NCBI GenBank assembly: GCA_003223325.1
Contig: QHYS01000101.1
Span: 1 to 33,910, forward strand
DNA: 33,910 nucleotides
Direction: 5' to 3'
From: Acidobacteriota bacterium
GTDB taxonomy: Bacteria; Acidobacteriota; Terriglobia; Acidiferrales; UBA7541
Of this stretch, positions 1 through 8,236 are shown piece after piece; positions within the stretch are counted from its first letter, which is position 1; the number at the start of each line of letters is the position of its first letter. The notes below the pieces were generated by a model that had not been told where the DNA came from, ran no database searches, and saw only the letters and a program-made list of their open reading frames with translations. The position numbers and the translations under genes were made by a program.

Positions 1-408
1 GAGGCGCTATGCTTCGGATGGGTCGACAGCCTCATCAAACGACTTGATGATGACCGCTACGCCCGAAAGTTCACGCCCCGCCAGCCCGCTAGCAAGTGGT
101 CGGAGACGAATCGGAAGCGCTGGATGGAACTCAACGAGGCCGGGCTCCTTAGCCCTGCTGGCTTAGCGGCAGCACCGACCGAGAACACATACGCGCCGCG
201 GCCCACGATTCCGGACCTACCTGCCTACATTGCCGAAGCACTGAAGGCGAATCCGAGAGCCTCGAGCTTCTTCCAGGAGTTAGCGCCAACTTACCGGCGT
301 CACTTTGTGGCTTGGATTCATTCGGCCACGCGGCCGCAAACGCGAGAGAAGCGGATTGGCGAATCGATGGCTCTGCTGGCGGCGGGCAAAAAGCTCGGTT
401 TGAAGTGA
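1..408 (+). CDS. YdeI/OmpD-associated family protein, 3' part
   Basis: The reading frame is open from base 1, so the gene starts outside the window. It begins with EALCFGWVDS, the conserved core of the YdeI (DUF1801-like, bacteriocin-protection/OmpD-associated) family, followed by a Lys/Arg-rich stretch ending in NRKRW. The C-terminal part contains the typical block around FVAWIHSATRPQTREKRI and a terminal helix with AAGKKLG, which matches how this family usually ends. About 135 codons are present, so roughly the N-terminal third is missing. Reading only from the first ATG at 124 would cut off the conserved core. The molecular function of the family is poorly known. The gene converges on the FecR-type gene at 531-2831. 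Confidence 0.82.
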   Translation, partial: EALCFGWVDSLIKRLDDDRYARKFTPRQPASKWSETNRKRWMELNEAGLLSPAGLAAAPTENTYAPRPTIPDLPAYIAEALKANPRASSFFQELAPTYRRHFVAWIHSATRPQTREKRIGESMALLAAGKKLGLK

Positions 409-473
409 GAAGGATCGGTTTCCGACATCGTGCTCGTAAATAATCCGCCGGGGCGCTTGCAGCAAAGAGAGCA

Positions 474-503
474 GCGCGGCCTTCCGAAGCAGGAAGGTCG
501 CGC
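474..503. terminator. Strong hairpin between convergent genes
   Basis: A 12-bp stem with one G-T wobble (474-485 with 492-503) closes a 6-base loop. It lies between the ends of the convergent YdeI and FecR genes, where it could stop transcription from both sides. There is no clear T-tract on either strand, so a bidirectional terminator is an inference from position and stem strength. Confidence 0.45.
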
Positions 504-530
504 CACTCTGCTACTGCTCGGCTTTAAGTT

Positions 531-2831
531 CTAGCGGCCGCGCGAGGAGCCTCCGGAAGCATGCCCGCCGGAAGAACTGCCTCCCCGAGAACCGCCTCCG
601 CCGTAACTGCCGCCACCACCGTAACTACCGCTTCCACCACCACCACGATCTCCGCCAGAGCTACCCGGGCCATATGACCGAGGCGCGGGAGCGCTTCGAT
701 AACTTGGCGCGGGATTCGAGGGATAGCTGTGATAACTCGGAGCGGAGTTATGTGGAGCCGAATAGCTCGGCGCGGAATAGGGAGAGCTACGGTAGCTTGG
801 CTCAGAGTAATTCGGAGCCGGACGATATGCCGGCGCAGCGTTGCTCCGATTCGTTCCGGCGGAGCTATCGCCGTTGTTGCGGTAAGACCGCTCGTTCACG
901 ATGGGCTTGTTCATATCCAGTGTGGGTCGGCCGCCACTGGATGGCGCACTGTACCCACGGTTTGGTGCCGTCGCAGCTCCATTCGACCTCGAGAAGCGTC
1001 GCCAAACTTCTGACGATGGTTGATTACCTCGATTCAATACACCATTCGATCCCGTGGCAGGGCTCCCGTTCGAGCGAGACTCCTGCGGCGCCGGCGATTG
1101 CCGGGCCGCGGAATGAGCGCCGTTATTTCCAAAGCGCTCCCATCCGTTAGCGCTCTGGCCCCCGGCGGCCTGCCCTTGAACGATACCGCGATTCCCCGGT
1201 GATTCAACGGGCTGCCTGCTCTGCGCCTGACCTCGCACTGCCGAAGACGAACCCGTCGCTGTCCGAATATTGTCGTTCGTGAACCGGGGCGTTCGCGAAC
1301 CATTAATGGCCCGGAACTGGGCGTTGCGCTGGATGGTTTCTTTGAGGTGCGCGGCTTGGGAAGAAAACGACTCCGCCCGCGCGGCTGGCATTCTCTTAGA
1401 GAAGAAGGTGTGTTGTGTGCTCATTCGCGAAGCAACCGCCGAATTGACCGGCCGGTCGGACGCACGCAAACTGTCATGGCTCGGCACAACCGGCAGATTG
1501 CCCGTCATCATGTGCCCGGCACGCAAATCCGAGGCGGCTACACTCCGTGCTATCCCTGTGCTGCGCCCAAAGCTTTCCGACGGAACGCCCGAGACGCCTT
1601 GGCGCACGCGTTCGTTGATCAGCATGCTGTGAAGATTCGAGAATTGATTGCCGGCATGCAGCGGAGCGATCCCATTATTGATGCTGTTGACGTTGGTGAT
1701 GTTGTTGACGTTCGTGATGTTCGTGACACTCACAACGCCAAAGTGTTCCCGAAAATCGCCCCACCAGGGATGGAAGAAATCACAGGGCCCTATGGGCAGC
1801 CAGCCAATGGAGCCGAATCCGAACCCGACGCCGAAGCCTGCGCCTCCGCCAAATCCGAAGAAGGAGACGTATGCCGGAGCCCAAATCGGCCGGTACGCCG
1901 GATAGATCGGTCCGGGCCACCAAGCCCATGATCCACCCCAGAGGAACCAACGGCCATAGTGATAGGGCGCCCAGCCCCAAGCCTCGTAGGAAACCCAAGT
2001 CCAACCCCAATACGGCTCCCAGACCCAATGACCCGCGCGATATGGCGCCCAACCGTAATCAACTTGAGGAACCCAGACCGAGCCGTAGTCGGGAACCTCG
2101 GTCCAGGTGCCGTAGGCATCAAGGTCGCCGGCCCCCGTATAGTAGTGATTTGTTTTGCGGTAAGCGGTCGCGTTGTAAACGATGTTGTCGCGATCCTTGT
2201 TCCACTTGTCCCAATCGTCAGTGTCAGGGGCCTCGGTGACTCTGTACTGCGCCTCAGTACCTGTTCCCTTCACGGTGATGAGCTGGTACTTCTTGACTGT
2301 AGTACTGCCTTCAGAAGTGGAAACTTGAGCTTCACCATCATTGACCGTTACGAGAGTGTCGCCATCGGAATTCACCTGCACCCGATAACGCCCCTCGCGA
2401 ACCGGATGAATCGAAACGTTGGGCGTGTCAATTTCGACGTCCGCCTCAGAGCCTCTGAGCATGGAGTAGTTCGCCAAGCCCTGACCAACCTGAACCTGAA
2501 TGCGGTTTCTATCGAGCGTCGCGATGCTCGCTTGGGCGTTTAGATCCAAGCGCAGGATATTCGCGTAGTCGAGCTGGAGTTCTGTTCGGGAGGCGCCCCC
2601 CGTAGCGACCTTGTCTCCGGCCACGAGCGGCGTATTCAAAGTCACTGCGGTGAAATCGCCGGAATCACCGCGCTGCATGGTGACGTCGCCGTGTATAAGG
2701 CTTACCCGGGCGACGCCGGAATCATTTTGTGCCTCAGTTTGCTCTGCACCGGGCGCTTGGGGAGCTGCCGGAATGACCGCGAAAAGCACCACAGTCCCAA
2801 TCGCCAATAGACCAACTGGGTTTGTTCTCAT
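531..2831 (-). CDS. Secreted FecR-domain / DUF6600-like protein with low-complexity tail
   Basis: 766 residues. A signal peptide (about residues 1-28) precedes a FecR-like beta-rich domain (about 40-190), here with no adjacent FecI/anti-sigma context. Residues about 215-320 carry repeated Trp/Tyr-rich units (YGSVWVP, YGWAPYRAGHW, GWTWVSYEAWGWAPY) typical of the DUF6600 family found with FecR in Acidobacteria. An Asn-rich stretch with ITNVN repeats follows. The last about 130 residues are Ser/Tyr/Pro/Gly-rich, with SAPSY-like repeats and a Gly-rich end. This suggests an exported, possibly surface-attached structural protein; the exact role is unknown. The ATG at 2831 has a good Shine-Dalgarno sequence (AGAGGTGG). 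It lies downstream of the kinase/regulator pair on the same strand, with its own sigma-54-like promoter. Confidence 0.85.
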   Translation of the reverse strand: MRTNPVGLLAIGTVVLFAVIPAAPQAPGAEQTEAQNDSGVARVSLIHGDVTMQRGDSGDFTAVTLNTPLVAGDKVATGGASRTELQLDYANILRLDLNAQASIATLDRNRIQVQVGQGLANYSMLRGSEADVEIDTPNVSIHPVREGRYRVQVNSDGDTLVTVNDGEAQVSTSEGSTTVKKYQLITVKGTGTEAQYRVTEAPDTDDWDKWNKDRDNIVYNATAYRKTNHYYTGAGDLDAYGTWTEVPDYGSVWVPQVDYGWAPYRAGHWVWEPYWGWTWVSYEAWGWAPYHYGRWFLWGGSWAWWPGPIYPAYRPIWAPAYVSFFGFGGGAGFGVGFGFGSIGWLPIGPCDFFHPWWGDFREHFGVVSVTNITNVNNITNVNSINNGIAPLHAGNQFSNLHSMLINERVRQGVSGVPSESFGRSTGIARSVAASDLRAGHMMTGNLPVVPSHDSLRASDRPVNSAVASRMSTQHTFFSKRMPAARAESFSSQAAHLKETIQRNAQFRAINGSRTPRFTNDNIRTATGSSSAVRGQAQSRQPVESPGNRGIVQGQAAGGQSANGWERFGNNGAHSAARQSPAPQESRSNGSPATGSNGVLNRGNQPSSEVWRRFSRSNGAATAPNRGYSAPSSGGRPTLDMNKPIVNERSYRNNGDSSAGTNRSNAAPAYRPAPNYSEPSYRSSPYSAPSYSAPHNSAPSYHSYPSNPAPSYRSAPAPRSYGPGSSGGDRGGGGSGSYGGGGSYGGGGSRGGSSSGGHASGGSSRGR

Positions 2832-2863
2832 GGGCCACCTCTTTCAATCTCTCAGCACAGAAA

Positions 2864-2881
2864 GGGCACGCGGCATGCCAA
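2864..2881 (-). promoter_or_regulatory. Candidate sigma-54 (-24/-12) promoter for the FecR/DUF6600 gene
   Basis: Read on the minus strand, TTGGCATGCCGCGTGCCC has the TGGCA-type -24 block and the invariant GG-N10-GC spacing of sigma-54 promoters; the -12 block (GTGC) is weaker than the consensus TTGC. Transcription would start near 2852, about 20 bases before the start codon. The neighbouring regulator has the GAFTGA motif needed to activate sigma-54. The match itself is seen; its function is inferred. Confidence 0.5.
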
Positions 2882-2978
2882 ATCGGCCAGATTCGCGAAC
2901 TTCTATTTCTTTATCTTCAGTAGCTTAGGCGGGGCGCCCTCTTCCGGGGTTCGATTGCTGTGGCCAGAATCCACCAAC

Positions 2979-2999
2979 GTGGTGGTTTTCAACCACCAC
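2979..2999. promoter_or_regulatory. Perfect inverted repeat, candidate enhancer (UAS) for the NtrC-type regulator
   Basis: GTGGTGGTT and AACCACCAC, separated by 3 bases, form a perfect 9-bp inverted repeat. It lies about 100 bp upstream of the sigma-54-like element, the normal distance for an NtrC-family enhancer. It is also 18 bases past the stop codon of the regulator, so a terminator role is possible, but no T-tract follows on the minus strand. Confidence 0.45.
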
Positions 3000-3016
3000 A
3001 CGGATGTCCGGACCCA

Positions 3017-4393
3017 TTACCCTTGCGGGGCCTTCGAGGACTCGTCGGCGATGCCGATTTTTTCGAGCCTGTAGCGCAGCGCATTGCGGGAAAGACCAAG
3101 CATGCGGGCCGCCTCGCTCTTGTTTCCATTCGCGCGGCGGTAGGCCTCGCGAATAAGCTCGTCTTCCCACTGGTCGAGCGTTTTGCCTTCAGGCAAAAGC
3201 GGCGCTTGGCCTAACTGGTTTCGGTCCGGCAGGTGGTCGATTTGGATATCGCCGGGTCCAATGAAGGAGCCCGTAGCCAGAGCGCATGCGCGCTCGACGA
3301 TGTTCTCTAACTCTCGAACATTGCCGGGCCAATGGAAAGCCATGAGCTTACGGAGAGCTTCGGGTTTGATGCCCTCCAGCTTCCTCTGGGATTTCTGCGC
3401 GAGCCGCGAAAGGAAGAGATTCGCTAGATCCGGAATGTCTTCTTTGCGCTCCCGAAGAGGCGGTATATCGATGGGCACGACATTCAACCGGTAGTAAAGA
3501 TCTTCACGAAATGTTCCTTGTTCGAGCGCCTCGCGCAGATCGCGATTGGTAGCCGCAATGAGCCGCAGATCCACTTTGATGGTGCGCGTGCCACCCAGCC
3601 TTTCAAATTCGCGTTCTTGCAGAACGCGCAGAAGCTTGACCTGTGTGGCTGCGGGAACATCTCCAATTTCATCGAGAAACAGCGTGCCCTTGTCGGCGAG
3701 CTCGAATTTTCCCGGCTTGCTCGTGGTGGCGCCGGTAAAAGCTCCTTTTTCGTAGCCGAAGAGCTCGCTTTCTAGGAGATTCTCCGGAATGGCCGTGCTA
3801 TTGATCTTCACAAATGGACCCGACGCTCGGCTGGATCGCTGATGAATCAGGTGCGCGATCAAGTCTTTTCCCACGCCACTCTCTCCGCCGATGAGCACCG
3901 TGGAAGACGTCGCCGCGACCCGCTCCCCCAGGGCCAACACCTCCTGCATCTTCGCGCTGCGGGCGACGATATTGGGGTAGCTGTAGTGGTGACCAAGCGC
4001 TTCTCGCAGGCTGCGGTTTTCCTCGCGCAGACGCCGAACGTCCAGCTCTTTTTGCACCACCAGCCGCATTTCCGCGAGCGAGAAGGGCTTGAGAACGTAG
4101 TCACTGGCCCCGGCCTTCATGGCTTCAACAGCGGTTTCGACTGAGCCGTAGGCGGTCATGACCACGACCGGCAAGGCTCCGTTGAGACGCTTGGCGGCTT
4201 GAAGGAATTCCAACCCGCCCAGGCCGGGGAGCTTTAAATCGGTGAGCACCAGATCGATCTGCTCGCGGCCCAGCAGGTCCAGACCTTTCTCGGCATCGGC
4301 AGCCGAAAATGTCTGATATCCGGCCTCGTTGAGGTCCAGCTCCAGCAAACGGCGCATCCGGGCTTCATCTTCGATGATCAGAATGGCGGCCAC
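3017..4393 (-). CDS. NtrC-family sigma-54-dependent response regulator
   Basis: 458 residues with the full three-domain layout. The receiver domain (1-120) has acidic residues E8/D9, phosphoacceptor D52 in LVLTDLKLPG, and a Lys in the LKPF motif. The AAA+ sigma-54 interaction domain (about 145-380) has Walker A GESGVGKD, the sigma-54 contact loop GAFTGA, and Walker B TLFLDEIGD. A Fis-type helix-turn-helix (about 415-450) contains NKSEAARMLGLSRNALRYRL. Start is GTG at 4393, only 4 bases after the kinase stop codon, so the two genes are co-transcribed. It should bind an enhancer and activate sigma-54 RNA polymerase when phosphorylated. The nearest plausible target is the FecR/DUF6600 gene just downstream. 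Confidence 0.95.
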   Translation of the reverse strand: MAAILIIEDEARMRRLLELDLNEAGYQTFSAADAEKGLDLLGREQIDLVLTDLKLPGLGGLEFLQAAKRLNGALPVVVMTAYGSVETAVEAMKAGASDYVLKPFSLAEMRLVVQKELDVRRLREENRSLREALGHHYSYPNIVARSAKMQEVLALGERVAATSSTVLIGGESGVGKDLIAHLIHQRSSRASGPFVKINSTAIPENLLESELFGYEKGAFTGATTSKPGKFELADKGTLFLDEIGDVPAATQVKLLRVLQEREFERLGGTRTIKVDLRLIAATNRDLREALEQGTFREDLYYRLNVVPIDIPPLRERKEDIPDLANLFLSRLAQKSQRKLEGIKPEALRKLMAFHWPGNVRELENIVERACALATGSFIGPGDIQIDHLPDRNQLGQAPLLPEGKTLDQWEDELIREAYRRANGNKSEAARMLGLSRNALRYRLEKIGIADESSKAPQG

Positions 4394-4397
4394 GCAA

Positions 4398-5699
4398 TTA
4401 AGCCTTGTATGCCGCTTCGGCTTCAGGAATTGCGGCCTGCGCCGCCAGCGGCAGGAATATCAGGAAGCAAGCGCCGGACTCTCCCCCGCTCGGCTGGCGA
4501 TCGAGAAGTTCGATAGACCCGCGATGTTCGTCCACAATTTTAGAGACGATGGAAAGCCCAAGGCCCACGCCGCTCTTTTTCGTGGTGAAAAACGGATTGA
4601 AAATTTGGTCGCGAAGCTCGGCACGGATTCCCGGCCCGGAATCCAGCACTCGCACTTCGATCCCGGGCCGCTCGCCTCGCGCGCCTAGAGCGATCGCAAT
4701 GCGCAGTCTGCCACCACTCTCGCTCATGGCATCGTATGCGTTCTGTATGAGATTGACGAAAACGTGTTCGCAAAGATTCTCATCCACGGCGGCGTTCGGC
4801 AGATCTCTTTGAAAATGGCGCTCGACTTTGATCTCCGGCCCGCTCCAATTGGCGGCCACCGCGCGGAGCGCCCGATCCACAATCTCGGAAACCGAACACG
4901 CTCGTGATTCGATACGAAGGGGGCGGGCGAAGTCTAGAAAACGGCTCACCAGAGCGCTGAGGCGATTCACTTCTGTGGAAATGTACCCTGCCAATTCAGC
5001 CACCAGCGGTTCCGCAGTTCGGACCCTGTGGTTCAGCATTTCAGCCGAACCTTTAATGATGCCCAAGGGATTGCGAATCTCATGCGCCAACCCGGCGGAA
5101 AGCTGGCCCAGGGCAGCAAGGCGTTCGGAACGGCGCGCTTCCGCCTGAGCTTGTTCGAGTTCTTGATTTGTCCTCGCGAGTTGCTCCGCGACCATCTGAT
5201 ATCGCCGGGTCTGGCGACTGTTTTCGATGGCGAACCGGTTGACCACCATGGCCGCAAGAAAAAAGAAAAGGATGCGGAGGGCCAATTCCTCCATCGCGCC
5301 CGGCGCCAGTTCATATTCCTGAAGGGCCGGCAAAAGATAAGAGCCGTAAGCGGCGGAGGCGATGAGCGTCCACGCAAGCGTTAACCATGGGTCGAAATAA
5401 ACCGCGGCGGTGACAATGGGGAGATAAAAGATCGGGTAGTAGCTGCTATTGATGCCCACATCCCCCGTATGGCTGATCAACAGCATGGCCAGCAGAATCT
5501 TTAACAGCACCGCATAGCTCTGGCCTCTCTTCGGTAGGAGCTCGACAAGCCGTCTTTCCAAAAGCTGGAAAACGCCTATCGCCAGGAGAATGATTTGCTT
5601 GTGTACCTCGCGGACTGGGGGAAGCAACGCCAGTCCCAGCAAAAATAGGAGCCAAAGCAGATCCATCCAGCCGAGCTTGCTGTGTCGCTCCGCGCTCAC
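4398..5699 (-). CDS. Membrane sensor histidine kinase
   Basis: 433 residues. The N-terminal 155 residues contain about five to six hydrophobic segments, forming a membrane-embedded sensor with no large periplasmic domain. A coiled-coil linker (about 160-195) leads to the HisKA domain with LAHEIRNPLG, phosphoacceptor H206. The ATPase domain has the N-box NLIQNAYDAM, G1 DSGPGI, F-box FNPFFTTK and G2 VGLGLSI. Start is GTG at 5699. It pairs with the sigma-54 activator immediately downstream. The signal is unknown; membrane-buried sensors of this type usually respond to membrane or cell-envelope conditions, which would fit a secreted-protein target. Confidence 0.93.
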   Translation of the reverse strand: MSAERHSKLGWMDLLWLLFLLGLALLPPVREVHKQIILLAIGVFQLLERRLVELLPKRGQSYAVLLKILLAMLLISHTGDVGINSSYYPIFYLPIVTAAVYFDPWLTLAWTLIASAAYGSYLLPALQEYELAPGAMEELALRILFFFLAAMVVNRFAIENSRQTRRYQMVAEQLARTNQELEQAQAEARRSERLAALGQLSAGLAHEIRNPLGIIKGSAEMLNHRVRTAEPLVAELAGYISTEVNRLSALVSRFLDFARPLRIESRACSVSEIVDRALRAVAANWSGPEIKVERHFQRDLPNAAVDENLCEHVFVNLIQNAYDAMSESGGRLRIAIALGARGERPGIEVRVLDSGPGIRAELRDQIFNPFFTTKKSGVGLGLSIVSKIVDEHRGSIELLDRQPSGGESGACFLIFLPLAAQAAIPEAEAAYKA

Positions 5700-5741
5700 A
5701 CTGCCTCCCGCCAGGTCAAACCAGTCTGCGGCCAGTGCTGA

Positions 5742-6036
5742 CGAATCGCCGCCGGCTCATATTCTAATCCCGAACAGCTGGTGCAAAGCCTTGCGGCAGA
5801 TTTCAATCCCCAAGGAATATCGAAACGAATTTCAGAAGCGGCTCAATGCCTTGGTTGCCGCCAAATCGAAGGGTCGATCGATCGCGGCCGCGCCGGAAGC
5901 GCCGCGTGCTCCCGTGATCAACATCGTGCAGGCCTTGAGAAAAAGCCTGGCCGCTGGTAAGAAGGAGGAGGGTCCGGCAGAGGTCAGTCGGCCGGCGCCC
6001 GCCGTGGCACGCGGGCGGCGCCGCAAAGCGGGTTAG
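5742..6036 (+). pseudogene. 3' remnant of a Ku (bacterial NHEJ) gene, frameshifted
   Basis: Two frames together read like the C-terminal end of bacterial Ku. One frame gives NPEQLVQSLAADFNP (from about 5766). After a C4 run at 5808-5811 the next frame gives KEYRNEFQKRLNALVAAKSKGR and later PVINIVQALRKSLA, ending in a basic tail RGRRRKAG. Removing one C from that run joins the parts into the standard Ku motif (S-L-x-x-x-F-[DN]-P-x-x-Y-x-[DN]-[EX]). A stop codon at 5739 and the divergent kinase start at 5699 leave no room for the Ku core, so this is a truncated leftover. Dimerisation and DNA-binding regions are absent. No ligase D gene is nearby. Confidence 0.7.
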
Positions 6037-6135
6037 AATGGAAGTGCTGTAGGAAACCGCACTCGGTCAAAAGCGGCTGTTTTTTCCGTGTAACTGAACA
6101 AGTGTTGAAATCATCTCCTCTCTAGGACAATCCAC

Positions 6136-7515
6136 GTGGAATCTGATCCTCTGGAACGAGGGGCCGAAATTAGCCAGCCTCGGGTCATCGAGCCCGGCTA
6201 CACGATCTCAACCGTAACCGACAAGATCAGCTCGATCGTTCTGGGCCAGCGAACGCGGCCCGGATGGTTTCTGGGATTTGGCGCTTCTTTTCTGCTGCTG
6301 TTGATTCTGCTCTACGCAGTGACTGTTCTTTTTGCGATTGGCGTCGGGATTTGGGGAGTGAACATCCCGGTTGGATGGGGCTTCGCCATCGTGAATTTTA
6401 TCTGGTGGATCGGAATCGGGCATGCGGGCACCTTGATTTCCGCAATCTTGCTGCTCTTGCATCAGAAGTGGCGTACCTCCATCAACCGTACCGCCGAAGC
6501 AATGACCATATTCGCGGTGCTCTGCGCGGGGATGTTTCCAGTGCTCCACCTAGGGCGACCGTGGCTCGCTTATTGGCTGTTCCCCTATCCCAATACGATG
6601 TGGTATTGGCCGCAATTCCGAAGCCCTCTGGTCTGGGATGTGTTCGCGGTCTCCACCTACCTGACGGTTTCGCTCTTGTTCTGGTTCGTCGGACTGATTC
6701 CGGATCTGGCCACCTTGCGCGACCGTGCCCGCACACGTGCGAAGCAGATCGTCTACGGGTTTCTGGCTATGGGTTGGCGCGGCTCGGCTGTTCACTGGAA
6801 GCGCTACGAAATGGCTTCGCTCCTTCTCGCCGGCCTCGCGACCCCGTTGGTGATCTCCGTGCACACGGTGGTGAGCTTCGACTTCGCCATCGCGATCTTA
6901 CCCGGATGGCACACGACCATCTTTCCTCCCTATTTCGTCGCGGGCGCAATCTATTCGGGATTTGCCATGGTCCTCTGCCTGGCGATTCCCTTGCGAAAGT
7001 TTTATGGACTCGAAGACTTCATCACCATGCGCCACCTCGACAACATGGGAAAGATCATGCTGGCCACCGGGCTGATCGTGGCTTATGGCTACATGATGGA
7101 AGCCTTCATGGCCTTCTATGGTGCGGATATCTATGAGCGCTACGTCACGCTGAACCGCATGGTCGGCCCCTACGCCGCCGTCTACTGGTCTCTAATTGCC
7201 TTGAACATCGTGATTCCGCAGGCGCTCTGGTCACGACGGGTGCGCACAAGCGTGGGGGCGCTTTTTGCCGTGGCGTTGATCGTCAATTGCGGCATGTGGC
7301 TCGAACGGTTTGTGATTGTGGTGATCAGCTTGCACCGCGATTTCATGCCGTCCATCTGGCTGATGTACGCGCCGACCAGATGGGACTGGATGACGCTTCT
7401 CGGATCGATCGGACTCTTCCTGACTTTGCTTTTTCTCTTCATCCGCTACCTGCCGATGATCTCGATTTTTGAAATGAGAAGCCTAGTTACGGAGACAGAG
7501 GGCGAAAGGACATAG
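6136..7515 (+). CDS. actC: Alternative complex III subunit C, NrfD-like quinol-binding membrane protein
   Basis: 459 residues and about ten membrane segments, matching the NrfD/PsrC-like ActC subunit. Features include the conserved stretch near WWIGIGHAGTLISA (TM2-3), LHLGRPW after TM4, and a conserved periplasmic region FPYPNTMWYWPQF. ActC is a membrane subunit in which menaquinol/ubiquinol is oxidised; electrons pass to the ActB iron-sulfur centres. Start is GTG at 6136 with a short AGGACA-like ribosome site; no in-frame ATG is near. It is the first gene of the respiratory operon, 24 bases before actA. Normally actC follows actB, so its position here is unusual. Confidence 0.92.
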   Translation: MESDPLERGAEISQPRVIEPGYTISTVTDKISSIVLGQRTRPGWFLGFGASFLLLLILLYAVTVLFAIGVGIWGVNIPVGWGFAIVNFIWWIGIGHAGTLISAILLLLHQKWRTSINRTAEAMTIFAVLCAGMFPVLHLGRPWLAYWLFPYPNTMWYWPQFRSPLVWDVFAVSTYLTVSLLFWFVGLIPDLATLRDRARTRAKQIVYGFLAMGWRGSAVHWKRYEMASLLLAGLATPLVISVHTVVSFDFAIAILPGWHTTIFPPYFVAGAIYSGFAMVLCLAIPLRKFYGLEDFITMRHLDNMGKIMLATGLIVAYGYMMEAFMAFYGADIYERYVTLNRMVGPYAAVYWSLIALNIVIPQALWSRRVRTSVGALFAVALIVNCGMWLERFVIVVISLHRDFMPSIWLMYAPTRWDWMTLLGSIGLFLTLLFLFIRYLPMISIFEMRSLVTETEGERT

Positions 7516-7539
7516 AGGCAAGCAGCCTGGCGGCGATTT

Positions 7540-8190
7540 ATGGCGCAGGTCTTCCATCACAGCACGAATTTGATTTCGCGGCTCACGATCTACGGCTTCT
7601 TTCTGCTCGTCGCTGTGGGTGGCTTTATTCCCTACTGGATCGATGGTTCGCCGTACGTTACAGAAGCCAATGTGCCGAAAGCGCAGCCCGTGCCTTTCAG
7701 CCATAAGCATCACACCGCGGAACTGGGAATCGATTGCCGCTACTGTCACACCTCCGTCGAGCAATCCTCCTTTGCCGGGTTGCCGCCGACCGAAACGTGC
7801 ATAACCTGTCACTCTCAAATCTGGAAAAACAGCCCGATGTTGGAGCCGGTTCGCCAAAGCTTTCGAGAGAATCGGTCGATCGAATGGGTGCGAGTGAATG
7901 CGCTTCCCGAGTTCGTTTATTTCGATCACAGCATCCACGTGGCCAAGGGGATCGGTTGCACGACATGTCATGGCCCCATCGGGGCGATGCCCCTCACCTG
8001 GGCCGCAAACTCACTGAAGATGTCCTGGTGTCTCGATTGCCACCGGCACCCGGAAAATAATGTGCGGCCGAAGGACGAGGTGTTCAGCATTTCCTATCAG
8101 CCGCCTGCGCATCAAATCGAGTTCGGTACCAAGCTCGTGAAGGAATACAAAATCTATTCGCTCACCGACTGCTGGACCTGCCACCGCTGA
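7540..8190 (+). CDS. actA: Alternative complex III subunit A, pentahaem cytochrome c
   Basis: 216 residues with one N-terminal membrane anchor (about 12-30, LTIYGFFLLVAVGGFIPYW) and five CXXCH haem c motifs in order: CRYCH, CITCH, CTTCH, CLDCH and CWTCH, the last at the very C-terminus. The conserved lead-in FSHKHH supplies likely axial histidines. Length and haem count match ActA, the periplasmic pentahaem subunit that receives electrons from ActB and passes them to cytochrome c or the caa3 oxidase. It lies between actC and actB in the same operon. Confidence 0.95.
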   Translation: MAQVFHHSTNLISRLTIYGFFLLVAVGGFIPYWIDGSPYVTEANVPKAQPVPFSHKHHTAELGIDCRYCHTSVEQSSFAGLPPTETCITCHSQIWKNSPMLEPVRQSFRENRSIEWVRVNALPEFVYFDHSIHVAKGIGCTTCHGPIGAMPLTWAANSLKMSWCLDCHRHPENNVRPKDEVFSISYQPPAHQIEFGTKLVKEYKIYSLTDCWTCHR

Positions 8191-8236
8191 GGGGAGCCGT
8201 CGTGCGAGCGAATCGCCACTGAATTCATGTTGACAG

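Noticed and set aside
1347-2543. Several long plus-strand frames opposite the FecR gene
   Set aside because: They are antisense shadows of the low-complexity and Trp/Tyr-repeat code and lack ribosome sites and recognisable domains.
2600-2830. FecR gene as part of a FecI-FecR-TonB iron signalling set
   Set aside because: No sigma factor is adjacent, the protein has a cleavable signal rather than an anti-sigma domain, and the TonB receptor is 21 kb away.
6049-6090. Terminator-like CCGC/GCGG stem with a T6 tract after the Ku remnant
   Set aside because: The 4-bp stem with a 12-base loop is too weak to call.
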